NCBI GenBank assembly: GCA_037892935.1
Contig: JAYXKI010000005.1
Coordinates: 1,736,001-1,800,000, forward strand
Source of the DNA: Phlebopus portentosus
Taxonomy: Eukaryota; Basidiomycota; Agaricomycetes; Boletales; Boletinellaceae
DNA: 64,000 nucleotides
Direction of reading: 5' to 3'
The position numbers were made by a program, and so were the translations under genes. Below, piece by piece: positions 10,297 to 22,263 of the stretch (position 1 is the first letter of the stretch; each line of letters starts with the position of its first letter). The notes under the pieces were generated by a model. It saw nothing but the letters and a program-made list of their open reading frames with translations. It was not told where the DNA came from and made no database searches.

Positions 10297-12137
10297 ATGG
10301 ACACCCAGCCATCCTCTGCCTCTTCCTCTTCCCGCTCAGATAACTCGTCCTCCTCCTCACGTCCTCTCGTTGACTCTGTTCCCTCCCGTAGTGCCTCTCG
10401 CATTTCTACAACCATGCATGGCGCGTCTCCCTCTTCCCCTTCGCCCAGGACCAGCACAGTCGGCTCTCTGGTGCGTGGTGGGACGAATACAATCAATATC
10501 CCGCCCTCTCTAGCTGCAAAGATGGCTGCCGTACGTCCTTCTCATTGCCTCTTCTGTCGTATGTAGTATCTCCACTTACCAAGCGTGTTCTGCTCCAAAT
10601 CGCAGATGGCAAACCGAACAAACAATCACTCTCCTCATTCACAACAGGCATCTAGTTCTAGCAATTCTAATAAAGAGTCCGCGGGCCACCTTGGTCTCCT
10701 TCGTAACTTTCAGTCTTCCCCTGCGCCCAACCACGGCCCCCGTGGTGGCCTTGCGGGTCGGCGGGCTGCCCCGAAGTTTAATATCCGGGACATCATTGGC
10801 CCCGACGGTGGAGGCGGTGCTGACGCTGCCGGACTGGCTCGCGGCGTTCCTCCTCCAGAAATGCCCGTCCGTCGTCCTCCAGCCGTTACAGACAGCCCAT
10901 TCTCAAACTTCAACAAAATTGTGTATGTCTCATCTCATCTTCTGTCCCTTCATGCTTCCTCTTTTTCGCGTTTTCTTTCAGCATCTAATGCTGTGCATCT
11001 CTTCCATCTGATAGCGATCCCTCGGGTGCCCTTAATTTTAGCGGCAAGGCTGTACTCCATGCTGCGGGTGTAGATTTTTCGAACGGCTCGTCCTTCGCAA
11101 TCAATATGTCGCAGATGCAGCTTCTCGAGGAGCTCGGGCACGGCAACTACGGCACTGTCAAAAAGGTCTTACACAAGCCGACAAACGTGCTTATGGCTAT
11201 GAAGGTTGGTCGTTTGATTTGTCCGCTCGGGCCTCACGGTTAGGTAACGTGGCTGACGCTTCCTAGGAAATTCGACTGGAATTGGATGACGCAAAATTAA
11301 GCGCTATCTTAATGGAACTAGACATTCTCCATCGCGCTATCTCGAATGAAATCGTCGAATTCTACGGGGCCTTCTTTATTGAGTCTTGTGTCTACTATTG
11401 CATGGAATTTATGGACGCGGGTTCGGTTGATACACTCCAGGCGGCAGGAATTCCAGAGGACGTCCTCGCACGCATCACGTACAGCATGGTTCGGGGGCTT
11501 AAATTCCTCAAGGATGAACTACAAATTATCCATCGTGATGTAAAGCCTACGAACGTTCTTGTCAACAGGAAAGGGCAGGTCAAGCTCTGCGATTTCGGTG
11601 TTTCAGGCCAGCTCGAGAAATCACTTGCGAAGACGAACATCGGGTGTCAATCTTACATGGCTCCCGAGCGCATCAAAGGCGAATCTCAAAATAACTTGGG
11701 AACTTACACCGTATCTTCAGACGTATGGTCCCTCGGTCTGTCCATTATAGAGATGTCGATTGGGCGATACCCGTATCCGCCAGAGACATATGCCAATGTT
11801 TTTGCACAGTTGCAAGCAATTGTGAATGGTCCAGCCCCCGAGTTAGGCGACGAATACTCGAATAAGGCTCAAGACTTCGTGCGAAGATGTTTGACCAAGG
11901 AGCCTTCTGCACGAGCAACGTATGCGGAGCTCTTGGTAAGTATCACTTCGCTTCTTAGCACAATACATCCGAAATGAACATGTTTATCGATAGGAACATC
12001 CTTTTCTTCTTGAAGACCGAAAACGAGATGTCGACATGGGTGGATGGGTGGAGCGAGCGATCGCGTTCCGCGAGGCCAACAACGCCTCTCCTGCGTCATC
12101 AGCTTCATCGTCTGGCTCGGCAGCATTAGAACCATAG
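10297..12137 (+). CDS. PBS2: MAP kinase kinase Pbs2 (HOG osmostress pathway)
   Basis: Dual-specificity MAPKK that activates the Hog1 MAP kinase under osmotic and other stress. Exons 10297-10530, 10606-10922, 11015-11205, 11267-11935 and 11994-12137; all joints keep frame. The N-terminal half is Ser/Pro-rich and disordered. The kinase domain begins at LLEELGHGNYGTVKKV (Gly loop), with MAMKEIRLE (catalytic Lys), IIHRDVKPTNVLVN and KLCDFGVSGQ. The activation segment SLAKTNIGCQSYMAPERI matches the Pbs2 type with its phosphorylated Ser and Thr. GYPYPPE-like and EHPFLLEDRKRDVDMGGW follow near the C-terminus. ATG 10297 (MDTQPSSASSSS) is chosen over weaker upstream codons. Confidence 0.95.
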
Positions 12138-13170
12138 GGACCGCGTTCACTAATCCCAGGACCATTCTATGTCCTGAACATACGGTGGTGGCTTACTCGA
12201 ACTGTGAAAACGCCTTGCCGTACATCAGGAAGTTATTTCCTCATTCCGGGCGAGCGATCTCTGTCAATTGGACGATTATGCCGATTCTTCCATGCCTTGG
12301 ATGTCGAACCGTCTTCGCACTGTTATTATTGCATCGGCGCTGAGCTGGCTTACGACACGAATATTCTTGAAGTGCATGTGATGCTAGAGATGTATACTCT
12401 GTGTCTTCCTTGCGCTCTGCTCTCATATTACCTCGATACCCCCATTCGTTGGCACTGTGCCGTACAGATAGAAAAAGACGCAGTCAACGCATGGGCGCTT
12501 CATATATCTTTGCTCCGCCCACGTCCGTGTCAAACCAAATTTCCAACTCGAGCAACGTTATCCAGTACCTTGACCGCCAGGGTGGAGATCGATGTATGTT
12601 CGCGCCGACGGCCCGTACACGATTACCGTCCGTCTGTCGTTGCATGTTTTCACACATGCCGCATCATGCGCCGACAATCCAAGAATATCTCAACTTCAGT
12701 CTTTTTTTCGGGTTTTCGAGTAGTGTAGAATTACGCGTTCGTGTGCGTCTTTTCGGTCGAATTCAGGACTACGCGAGGATAGATAATTTTTTTAACGCTG
12801 TACATAAGACTCTTAGCGTTTTTTTTTTCGGGGTTTGGTGCTGTGCTGGTCACTAGTTTTGTATCGTGTAGGTACATCATACACGCAATGGCATAAGGAA
12901 TCAATTATATACATTGTACATCAATGCCGAGTTGAAGTTGAATGAAGGGAAAGGGTTACTTTGTTGAAATGTAAGAATGACCTAATATCCTAATGGGAGC
13001 GTTTACGTAAGAGGATTTGCGATAGGGAGTGAAGTTGTTTTCGAGTCAAGTCGAGTCAAAAACAAATCAGCAAGCGGTTCATAAAGAACACCCAATTCAG
13101 GAGTTCGGAACATTCATCTTTACTTCCTTCATCTTAGACAATCTAGACATCTTTTGGTAAACTCGTGGAG
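12138..13170. other. Intergenic region, PBS2 3' end and IleRS promoter
   Basis: About 1 kb between two + strand genes. It contains T-runs near 12786 and 12818 that suit a 3' end, then AT-rich DNA with the repeated string GAGTCAAGTCGAGTCAA near 13040. Open frames here lack any family resemblance. Nothing else is recognised. Confidence 0.5.
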
Positions 13171-16100
13171 ATGAGTTTCCCTCCACACGACAGTAAGTCC
13201 TCGACGGTCTATGCCCGCGCTCGCCACGATCTGACGGATAACCTATTGTTTTCTACGATTACATTAATCTCTTCTCATTCAATCTTGCTATGGAATTCCT
13301 TTTATGAAAACCAGTCTCAGCACCTTTCAATTTCCCGCAAGAGGAAGAAAAAGTCATCGCGTTCTGGCGCGAAATCGATGCGTTCAGGACGCAGCTCAAG
13401 TTGAGCGAGCAGAGACCTCCATATTCGTTCTATGATGGACCGCCGTTTGCTACCGGGCTACCGCATTATGGGCACTTGCTTGCTGGCACTATCAAGGCGA
13501 GTCGTTTATAGTTTGAAAAATGGGTATGATTGACTGGCTGTATGCTGATAATGTGTGGGCTGTGGGTTTTGCTTGGGATTCCACAGGACATCGTGACTCG
13601 ACACGCATGCGCCTCTGGGTTCTATGTCGAACGGCGTTTCGGATGGGACACGCACGGCCTGCCCGTCGAGCATGAGATCGACAAGAAACTCGGCATCACA
13701 GGGAAAGATGACGTCCTCGCGATGGGCATAGACAAATACAACGCCGAATGCCGCGCCATCGTCATGCGTTACGCAGACGAGTGGCGAAAAACCGTCGAAC
13801 GAATGGGGAGGTGGATTGATTTTGACAACGGGTACAAAACGATGAATACGAACTTTATGGAGAGCGTTTGGTGGGCGTTTTCGGCGCTTTATGAGAAGGG
13901 GCTGGTGTACCGTGGTTTGAGGGTTATGCCGTATTCGACGGGGTGTACGACTCCGTTGAGTAATTTCGAGGCGCAGTTGGAGTATCGCGACGTTCAGGAT
14001 CCGGCGGTGGTTGTTGCGTTCCCACTTGTGGATGATCGAACGACGAGCTTGCTTGCGTGGACGACGACGCCGTGGACATTGCCCAGCAACCTTGCGCTAT
14101 GTGTGCATCCAAAATATAAGTATGTCAAGATCTTTGATGAGGCGCGCAAGGAGAACTTCATCCTTTACGAGAAACTCCTGGGTACTGTCTACAAGGATCC
14201 GAAGAAAGCCAAATATAAGAAGGTCGGCGAGTTCATGGGAGCGGAAATGAAAGGTTGGAGATACGTTCCGGCTTTCGAATACTTCACGGAACAGGTACTT
14301 TTTTTATCCTTAGCGTTCCAGATGTTCTTTGCTTATATTCTCCGTTGCAGTTCGAAGACAAGGCATTCCGAGTTGTCAACGACGAATACATCAAGGAGGA
14401 TGAAGGGACAGGCATAGTTCACCAGGCACCTGCATTTGGAGATGACGACCACCGTATTGCGATTGCGCATGGTATCGTCAATCCTGACGAGACGCCGCCG
14501 TGTCCCATTGATGATGCCGGCCGCTTTACCAAGGAGGTCACAGACTTCGAGGGACTGTACGTCAAGGATGCAGACAAGGAGATCATAAAGATGCTGAAGG
14601 CGAAGGGCCGACTCATCAACCATACCATATATCTGCATTCTTACCCATACTGCTGGAGGTCAGTCCTCGGGATTATGATTAGCTTAAGTTAAGTCAGGAC
14701 TAACTGGTCTGCAAAGATCTAAAACGCCTCTGATATATCGTGCCATCCCGGTCTGGTTTGTAAGGGTCCAGGACTCGGCAGATAAGCTCCTGGCCAACAA
14801 CAAGGAGACATCATGGTTAGTAAACATTCTCTAGGCCTCAGGTTTATTTACGCGTCAAACGTCGTTTGAAGGGTCCCTCCTCAGATCGGTGAAGGTCGTT
14901 TCGGAAATTGGCTTGCAAATGCCCGCGACTGGAGTGTATCACGAAATCGTTATTGGGGTACACCGATCCCGCTCTGGGTTTCAGAGGATTTTCAAGAGGT
15001 CAGCTTTATGGACTTCAATGATATAGCAGCGGGGTGCTGATTCTCTCTTTTAGATAGTCGCCATTGGCTCTATCGCTCAACTTGAGGAACTCTCCGGTGC
15101 CACTGGAATCACAGACCTTCATCGCGAAAAAATAGACCATATTACGATCCCGTCGAAGCAAGGGAAGGGCGTACTGCGACGCGTCGAGGAAGTTTTTGAT
15201 TGCTGGTTTGAATCTGGAAGGTACGATGAATGCGGATTGATCTCCAGGTCTTTCAACTCACATCTCTCGTTCCACATAGTATGCCATATGCGCAGCAACA
15301 TTATCCATTTGAGAATCAGGAGAAATTTGAGCGCACATTCCCTGCCGACTTCGTTTCTGAAGGCATTGACCAGACGCGTGGCTGGTTTTACACGCTCCTG
15401 GTTCTCTCGACTCATCTATTCGGAAGGGCACCATGGAAGAACCTCATCACCACTGGACTAGTACTTGCTGAGTCAGTCATGAAGTTATAACTCCGGAGAT
15501 AATACTTATAAACATGATTGTTTAGGGATGGAAAAAGATGAGCAAGAGTGCGAAGAACTACCCGGACCCGAATCTCATCATAAATACGTATGGTGCAGAC
15601 GCAACACGGTACGTTCTCAGCGCGAATTCTACATTATCCATCTGCTAATGATCTAGTCTAGCATGTACCTTGTCAATTCCCCTGTTACGCGAGCCGAGAA
15701 CCTTCGATTCCGTGAGGCAGGAGTCCGGGAGATCGTTTCGCGCGTGTTCCTTCCTTGGCTCAATGCTGCCAGATTCTTCCTTGGGCAGGTAGCGTTGCTC
15801 AAAAAGGCCAGTGACGTAGATTTCAGATATAACCCGCACGCACCGTTATCTTCGAACGTGATGGACCGCTGGATCCTGGCACGGTGTCAGTCGTTGATCA
15901 AGCTTGTGCGTCAGGAAATGGCGGCGTATCGATTGTATACAATTGTGCCTCGTCTGTTAGACCTTGTGGATGAGCTGACGAACTGGTACATTCGATTCAA
16001 CCGACGGAGATTAAAGGGTGAGGACGGTATTGAAGATACACTTACAGCTCTTAACACACTGTTTGAGACACTGTTCACTTTATGTCGAACAATGGTAAGT

Positions 16101-17129
16101 TGCGTTGTTTAAACCTCAAGTGTTCGTCCCTTTACTGATTGCCCTTTCCTGCAGTCCTCGTATACACCATTCCTTACGGAGAACATTTACCAAGCTCTCC
16201 GCCCATTCATTCCTCAAGATCCACTAGCAACTGACACGCGATCCATTCATTTCTTACTGCTTCCTGAAGTGAAAGAGGAGTACTTCGACGAGACCATCGA
16301 GCGTCAAGTCGAGCGAATGCAGACCATCATCGAACTGGCCAGAGCCATCCGTGATAAATTTACTCTTTCCTTGAAGGTGAGAGTTTCACCTCCTCAAAGC
16401 GACAACAGATCACAGCTAAATACATATTTCGCTTCGTAGACACCTCTCAAAGAATTGATCATCTTCCACTCTGATGAACAATACCTGGCGGATGTGCAAC
16501 CCCTACAGCGGTACATCCAATCCGAGTTGAACGTGCAAGACATCATCTTCACCTCTGACGAGACTCGAGCGGGTGTGAAGTTCCGCGCGGTAGCAGATTG
16601 GGCTGTGCTTGGTAAGAAGTTGCGAAAGGACCTCGTACGCGTGAAGAACGCGCTTCCGTCCGTGTCGAGTGATATTGTCAAAGCGTACATGGATACGGGC
16701 AAGCTAACTGTGGATGGAATCGAGCTCGTGGCGGGCGACTTGACTGTCCAGCGTTATGTCGATATGCAAAATAGCGAGGACGCGTATGCTTCGAACTCGG
16801 ATAACGACGTGGTCGTATTACTCGATGTACAGGTCCATTCGGAGCTTCAAGGCGAATGGCTGGCACGTGAACTGGTGAATCGCGTCCAGAAGTTGCGGAA
16901 GAAAGCTGGTCTACAAGCCACCGATGATATCGACGTTTTCTACAGTTTCCGGGATGACACCGGAAGAGACATCCTGAACGCATTAGAAAAGCATGCTGCA
17001 TATGTCGAGAAGCTGGTGCGCAGTGTACCGAAGGATGTTAGAGAGGGGCAGCAGGACCAGAAGCTCTTGATTGAGGAGGAGCAGGAAATCGCGGAGACGA
17101 GGTTCACGTTATCGTTAGTGTGGCCATGA
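13171..17129 (+). CDS. ILS1: Cytosolic isoleucyl-tRNA synthetase
   Basis: Class I aminoacyl-tRNA synthetase that charges tRNA-Ile. Start ATG 13171 (MSFPPHD), then [21 protein letters not shown]. The HIGH-type motif is [16 protein letters not shown]. The CP1 editing domain includes [19 protein letters not shown] and [25 protein letters not shown] and [17 protein letters not shown] precede the KMSKS loop ([18 protein letters not shown]), then the anticodon-binding domain (DRWILAR) and a eukaryotic C-terminal extension. The protein is about 1,080 residues with roughly ten introns. Two oddities: intron 13497-13586 starts GC (GCGAGT) rather than GT, and the A-run at 15532-15536 is one base short, so the raw frame stops within the KMSKS loop. 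The latter is almost certainly a sequence error in an essential gene. Confidence 0.95.
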
Positions 17130-17243
17130 AAGCTATATTGAGATAGAAATTTGCAAAATGTTGTACAATGGCTATCGTTTGTTATCGGAATAAATTAGCA
17201 TGAAGATGCAAGAAGCTAAGTGGGCGTCTTGATAACGAAACGT

Positions 17244-18033
17244 TCATTTCTTCGACGAACCGAACCCTGCGAAACCCATCATCTGCGCCATATCATCGTC
17301 CTGCTGTACCGTAACATCTTTAAGAAGCTCCATCCTCGCTTTCTCTTTCTCAGCTTTCTTTTGTGCCTTCTTCGCTGCTCGCTCGGCATCTGCTTTAGCT
17401 TTCACTTCGGCAAGCCGCTTGTTGAAGTCGAATTCTTTAGCTTTTGAGGCTTCTCGTCGTTGTTCGCGCAGGAAGGCTATGCGTTCGCGGACTTGTTCGA
17501 CTGTTGAGCGCTCTATTTGGGTTTTCTGGCCAAGCATTCGGAGGTCTGCACATGTTCAGTCCAATCACTATCAAGCTGAATAGATGTTTATAGATACTTA
17601 CGAGCTCGACTGTTAATGTGATCCAGGTACGCAGCCGTATCTCTGTAAGTCCGATTACATTTCTCGCAGAAGAACCCTGGTTGACCGGGTCCGCGTCCTG
17701 ACGGATTGGCAACCACGATGGTTTTATTAAGGTTCTTCTCTAGTTCCAGGTCGTAATCGCGCAGCTTCATCAGCTCTGTCGGAGTAGGTACATCTTTCTT
17801 CGCGCCTTTCCTGGGCTTCTTTCCTAAAAAATTCATTTGCATTAGATCGAGTTTCTCGATACGGATAAGTAGTAGGACGCACCTGTCTTCAGACGCTCCT
17901 CATTCTCCTGCATACGTTCCTTTTCCTCTGCATCCCTCTGACGAGCCTTTTCGGCGTATTCCTCCTTATCCCACTTTCGTCGAAAGTTGGTGTCTGATGC
18001 TGTTGACGCGTAGGCACCCTTTCTTTCCGACAT
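17244..18033 (-). CDS. SNU23: U4/U6.U5 tri-snRNP zinc-finger protein Snu23 (ZMAT2)
   Basis: Small spliceosomal protein of the activated B complex. Start ATG 18033 (MSERKGAYASTASDTNFRRKWD). The early part has the family signature FRRKWDKEEYAEKARQRD, then TPTELMKLRDYDLELEKNLNK. A U1-like C2H2 zinc finger (FFCEKCNRTYRDTAAYLDHI, completed by NSRAHLRMLG after an intron) follows, and then a Lys/Ala/Glu-rich coiled coil ending GFAGFGSSKK. Exon joints keep frame. It converges with IleRS with only 114 bases between stop codons. Confidence 0.93.
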
Positions 18034-18687
18034 CCTTCCTTGCTGCTTTGTAACCGGTGGAGGTATTAAGTTGAGATGCTCGACTCGAATAATGCGTCGA
18101 TCTTGAGGAGCGATCATTTGCCAATTTTCGGAAGCTTCAATCACATGACTACTATATTTTCATTTCATTTCAGTTTCTCGCTGTGCACTCAGGCTGGAGA
18201 GATAACTTGAACATCGCCAAAATATGTGATAAGCGGGGTATACTTTCCTCGTTGATTTCCCTGAGGCCAGTACAAGTACGTAGCATCGGTACGAAAGCTT
18301 TTGGCAGCCTTGCATCTCTTGGCCTGTGGTGGTGGTCTTACCAGGTTCCTTTCATCTTATCGACCAGATTCATCGTCATTCGGTGCAAGGAGCTCGAAAG
18401 AATACGAGTTAGTATTCGGATCAGATCAAGTGCATGAATCCGGAAGTCGGTAGGACTTGGACAGTTGTATTTGAAGGTAGCATAACGGGGCATTATCGTT
18501 TCAAGCCTGATTTACTGTGTTATTTGTATAATACATGAAGCAGCGAATAATTATAACAAAAATTGTCTGTCATATGGACTTGATCGGCAATGCCGAGGCC
18601 GAGGACTTGGCTTCCTCCGAGGCTTCTTGAATGATCGTCTCGATGCGTCCTTAACTTCCGTCTCAGCTTCACCTCTTTCCTTGTACC
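18034..18687. promoter_or_regulatory. Divergent promoter region, SNU23 / RING gene
   Basis: A 654-base region between divergent start codons. It holds AT-rich DNA and a palindrome-like GC patch (GCCGAGGCCGAGGACTTGG) near 18591. No gene is supported in it. Confidence 0.45.
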
Positions 18688-20655
18688 ATGATCTATCACT
18701 CGTACGTCGGAGAAGTTAACACAAATCTTGTGAGCATACATTCACCGTAACGTCTTCCTGTACCGTCTGACTCGGTGATTAGATCTGCTGTATATGCCAG
18801 TGAGTTGAAATATCCATCGATTATATTCATTCCTGGGGACGAAGCTTAATGAGGCCCTGCGAAGTTATCCATTCCTTAATCCAGTCGTGACGACAACGTG
18901 CTCTCATACATTCTGCAGAACATGCATCGAGCGGACGTTAGAGCAGCAGCCATGTTGTCCTGTGGACCGTTCACCTCTCTCCTTGGACGACTTAAGGCCA
19001 GAGAACCTGCTGCTGAGAAACGTGCGTATGCCATATGTTTTACGGATATGAATCATTTTGACTGTATTGTGCTTCTCAGATGGTGGATGAACTCATTGTC
19101 GAATGTCCTCACAAAGCAGCAGGATGCAAGACCACCTGCCAACGGCAGCTTCTCGGCACGCATCTCAAGGAAACATGCCACTTTGTACAAGTCCCATGTT
19201 CCGAAGAAGGGTGCGAACAAACAGTGCTTCGCAGAGATCTAGGCAAACATACGCACGACTGCGTGCACAGACTGCTCAAGTGCGCCGCGTGTGGCACCTC
19301 CGTTACGGCTTCTGAACTGGAGGTACGTACTTCTGGTCCTGTTTCCCTCGTTACCCCTCCACCCAACCGCTTCTTTGTTATCTGTCTCCTTCTTGGCAAT
19401 CTGATGATACATTTCCCCTTTTGTATGTTAGGCTCACGAACATGAATGCGCGGAGCAAGAAACTGAATGTGTGGCGTGTTCTGGGAGATGCAAGCGGGGT
19501 GAATTGTCCGGACATACCGCCACTTGCTCCGAACTCCAGATCGCCTGCGCGCATTCCAATCACGGATGTCCGTGGAGTGGAAAGCGCAAAACTCTCTCAG
19601 AGCACCTCGAGAAATGTCCCTACGAAGCCATTAAAGGATTCTTCGCGGTTAATGATACGCGGACGTCGGCATTACGTGATGAGATCACTGTATTGAGACG
19701 GAACATGAGCAAGGCGGAGGCAAACATACACGCACTCACTAGGGAGCTTGCCATTGCTAGGAAAGCGTTGGGTCCTTGGTGGCGTTCTGGCGACAGTACT
19801 AGTCCTCACATATCATCTTCCGAACTTACGGGATCGGCGGCTGTTGCCCAGGCTTCTCAGGGTCTTTCTGAACAACACCGATGGCGCTCTTCGAATCCTC
19901 TAGCACCAATACTGAGTTTCTCTCCAGAAAGCTCACCAATATCACAATCAAGCGAAGTTGAATCGTTCAGCGGCAATCCTGCACCACCACCACCACCAGC
20001 TCCTTCATTTACGGACCCTGCCTTCCTAGCACCTTTTTTCCCTTCAGATGGCGCGGCCCCATCTCCCGCCACGTTGTCCCCTCCTCCGACAGTCCAAGTG
20101 GACCCACTCACTCGACACCTCTTCCCATTCTCAAACCGGTTCCAGAGCATCTACCCACCTCCACCCATACGTTTTCCGGACCTATCGCCTCCTTCGCAAC
20201 ACCAAGCAGGGCTAACCTCTAATGGCTCATCAACAGCAACAGCAGCAGGAGGTCTCCCGCGCGTCGCACCCGTCGACCGCTCGTCGACCCTCGAAGGCGC
20301 GCTCCTCGGGCTCCGCACGAGCATCACCGCCGTCTCCAGCGCACTCGACGCACTCGCGCGTCGGACGGACGTCGCGCTCACGACCGAGAACCTGCGCATG
20401 AACGAAGAAGTCGGCGCGCTGCGCGCTATCGTGCACGGGCTGCGCATGCAGGTACACGCGCTGATCACTGAGCGGAACGGCTCGGCGTGGGGGCCCGCCG
20501 GGGGCGGAGGAGGAGGAGGTGGTGCGGCGGGCGCAGTGGGGCCCACGACGACAACGACGACTACGGCGGCGTATTATAATCATCCCGTCCCACCTCCCAA
20601 CCCACCTCCGTTGACGGTTAATTTCACCACGCAGACACAGACGACTAAGCTATGA
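18688..20655 (+). CDS. RING-finger protein with TRAF-type zinc fingers
   Basis: Likely E3 ubiquitin ligase. Exons 18688-18729, microexon 18783-18799 (17 bases), 18865-19021, 19080-19322 and 19432-20655. The joined N-terminus reads MIYHSYVGEVNTNL, then ICCICH from the microexon, then YPFLNPVVTTTCSHTFCRTC and CCPVDRSPL. This is a complete C3HC4 RING at about residues 16-55. TRAF-type zinc fingers follow (VECPHKAAGCKTTC, HFVQVPCSEEGCEQ, LLKCAACGTSV, HECAEQETECVAC, IACAHSNHGCPWSGKRK). A coiled coil (ALRDEITVLRRNMSKAEANI) and a Pro/Gly-rich, GC-rich C-terminus come last. Without the microexon the first zinc-binding Cys pair is missing. Substrates are unknown. Confidence 0.85.
18783..18799 (+). other. 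17-base microexon of the RING gene
   Basis: The exon ATCTGCTGTATATGCCA is flanked by acceptor GGTGATTAG and donor GTGAGTTG. It supplies ICCIC plus the first two bases of His, restoring the first C-x2-C of the RING. The phase fits both neighbours (NTNL before, YPFLNP after). Confidence 0.8.
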
Positions 20656-22263
20656 AAGTATTGTATTTGGATCGAATTTCTTTCTTCTAAGTACTTTGGA
20701 CTACATAGAGATGTATCGTATATCCTTGAATGTGGCTGGACGGCCTTGGCCCAGTGCTGTATTCAAATTATTGTATGACACGATAAATTTACCCGCAAAA
20801 AAAGGGCTCATAAATATATAGCGCTTCCTTGCTTTGAGTGTCAACCCCGATTAGCTAGATACAGCGTAGAGACCAAAGACAGCGATTATTATTTTCACTC
20901 TACACTACGACAAGCTCGAATTAAAAAAAGACAGGACAGAGAGAGATGTGTCGGGAGATAAGGAAAGAGAGATGGACCAGAGCAAAGAGTACACAGCAAA
21001 TTAAAGCTACCAGAATGATAAAAAAAGGGGGGGAAGATGCTACTGACGAGCGGCCATGTATATAGATCTTATTTCCGTCAATGCATTATGTACTGTACCA
21101 ACCTGCGTGGAGAGAGGAACGACAGATGAGATTGATGAAAACCATCAGACCGAACAAAGTCAAGCAATGTCAGAGAGACGCGAAATAAAGGGGTAAAAAA
21201 AAAAAAAACCGAAAAGCTATTACAACTGATAATAATCAAAAGCGAAAGGAGTCGCGCTGCGTTGAGCGTTGTAGAGTACCGTGGTGGAAAAATATTGGAG
21301 AATGTGACGTTGGTGGGATGGTGAGAAGGAAGATATATATATACCTTTGATAGGTCGACGAGAGGCAATACGAAACGGCGAAGCACAACACAGTCAGTCA
21401 GTCAGGCAAAACAGGTCAAACAGAGAGGAAAGACAAGAACAGAAGAACAAGAACAAGAACAAGAACAAGATGGTGATCGGACGATGATGAGATATGAGAG
21501 ATGAGAGATGGATGAGAGAACACGAAAAAAATTAATAACAGTTGAATGAGAGTTGATGGTTCTGATGGGAACGAGGGAGCGAACAAGAGGATGAGTCTGC
21601 TAGACACAGCAAGGAGATCGACGAGAGCATGTATGCATGCATGCGTTACGCCAGGCCAGGCGCGTGACGGTGTGGACTGGTGCAAAGGTGAGTGGAGATG
21701 ATTTGGGGCATGGAGATAGAAGAACTGAACCAGAGGAGCCCACATGGAAGAGGGTCCCTGGCGGGGGCGAGACAATCGGAATCCGGAATGGGACCAGCAC
21801 GACGACGCCTTCAGCTATCCACACGAGCTAACCGATCGAGGCGGAGGAACAGCGTCGTCCGTTCGTCCGTCCGTCGGCTATCGACGCCACAGCCGACGCG
21901 GACAAGAATAGATTATATAGAAAGAACATAAACGAGTGCTTTGGGAAGGGCGAAAAACGTTGATGAAGCGAACAAGATGTTGTGAGCAAATGGCAAAATA
22001 AAATACATAATAACGCAAAGACTCGCGTGCGAATAGCAATAAAGAATTCTTGAAATAGCAAGTCCTCTCTCTTCTTCTTTTTTGTCGTTGTTCCAAACAG
22101 ATAGGGGGTTGACGTCGTGCGGAAGGCGGCAGGGCGTGATTAGCTCGATCGATTAGCGCCAAACGGTAACAGATGAGAAGAATGGCGACTCCGTGAGGTC
22201 AGGGGGAAATAGATAGGAGGGAGAGACCCAAAGAAGCTGGCTGTTTGCCTAGACGTTCTCGAG
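20656..22263. other. Convergent intergenic region with simple repeats
   Basis: A 1.6 kb gap between the RING and homeodomain stop codons. It contains an A-run near 21196, a short TA run near 21335, and an (AACAAG)-like repeat near 21437-21470. It also has TCAGTCAGTCAG near 21394 and ATGCATGCATGC near 21631. It is probably long 3' UTRs and spacer. No gene is supported. Confidence 0.5.

Noticed and set aside
12204..12856. Open frames of 150-174 codons downstream of PBS2.
   Set aside because: Two overlapping frames in 3' UTR-like DNA with no recognisable motif.
18830..19021. RING finger that seemed to lack its first two zinc-binding cysteines (frame reading LNEALRSYPFLNP).
   Set aside because: That reading runs through an intron. 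The 17-base exon at 18783-18799 and acceptor at 18864 give ICCICHYPFLNP, a complete RING.
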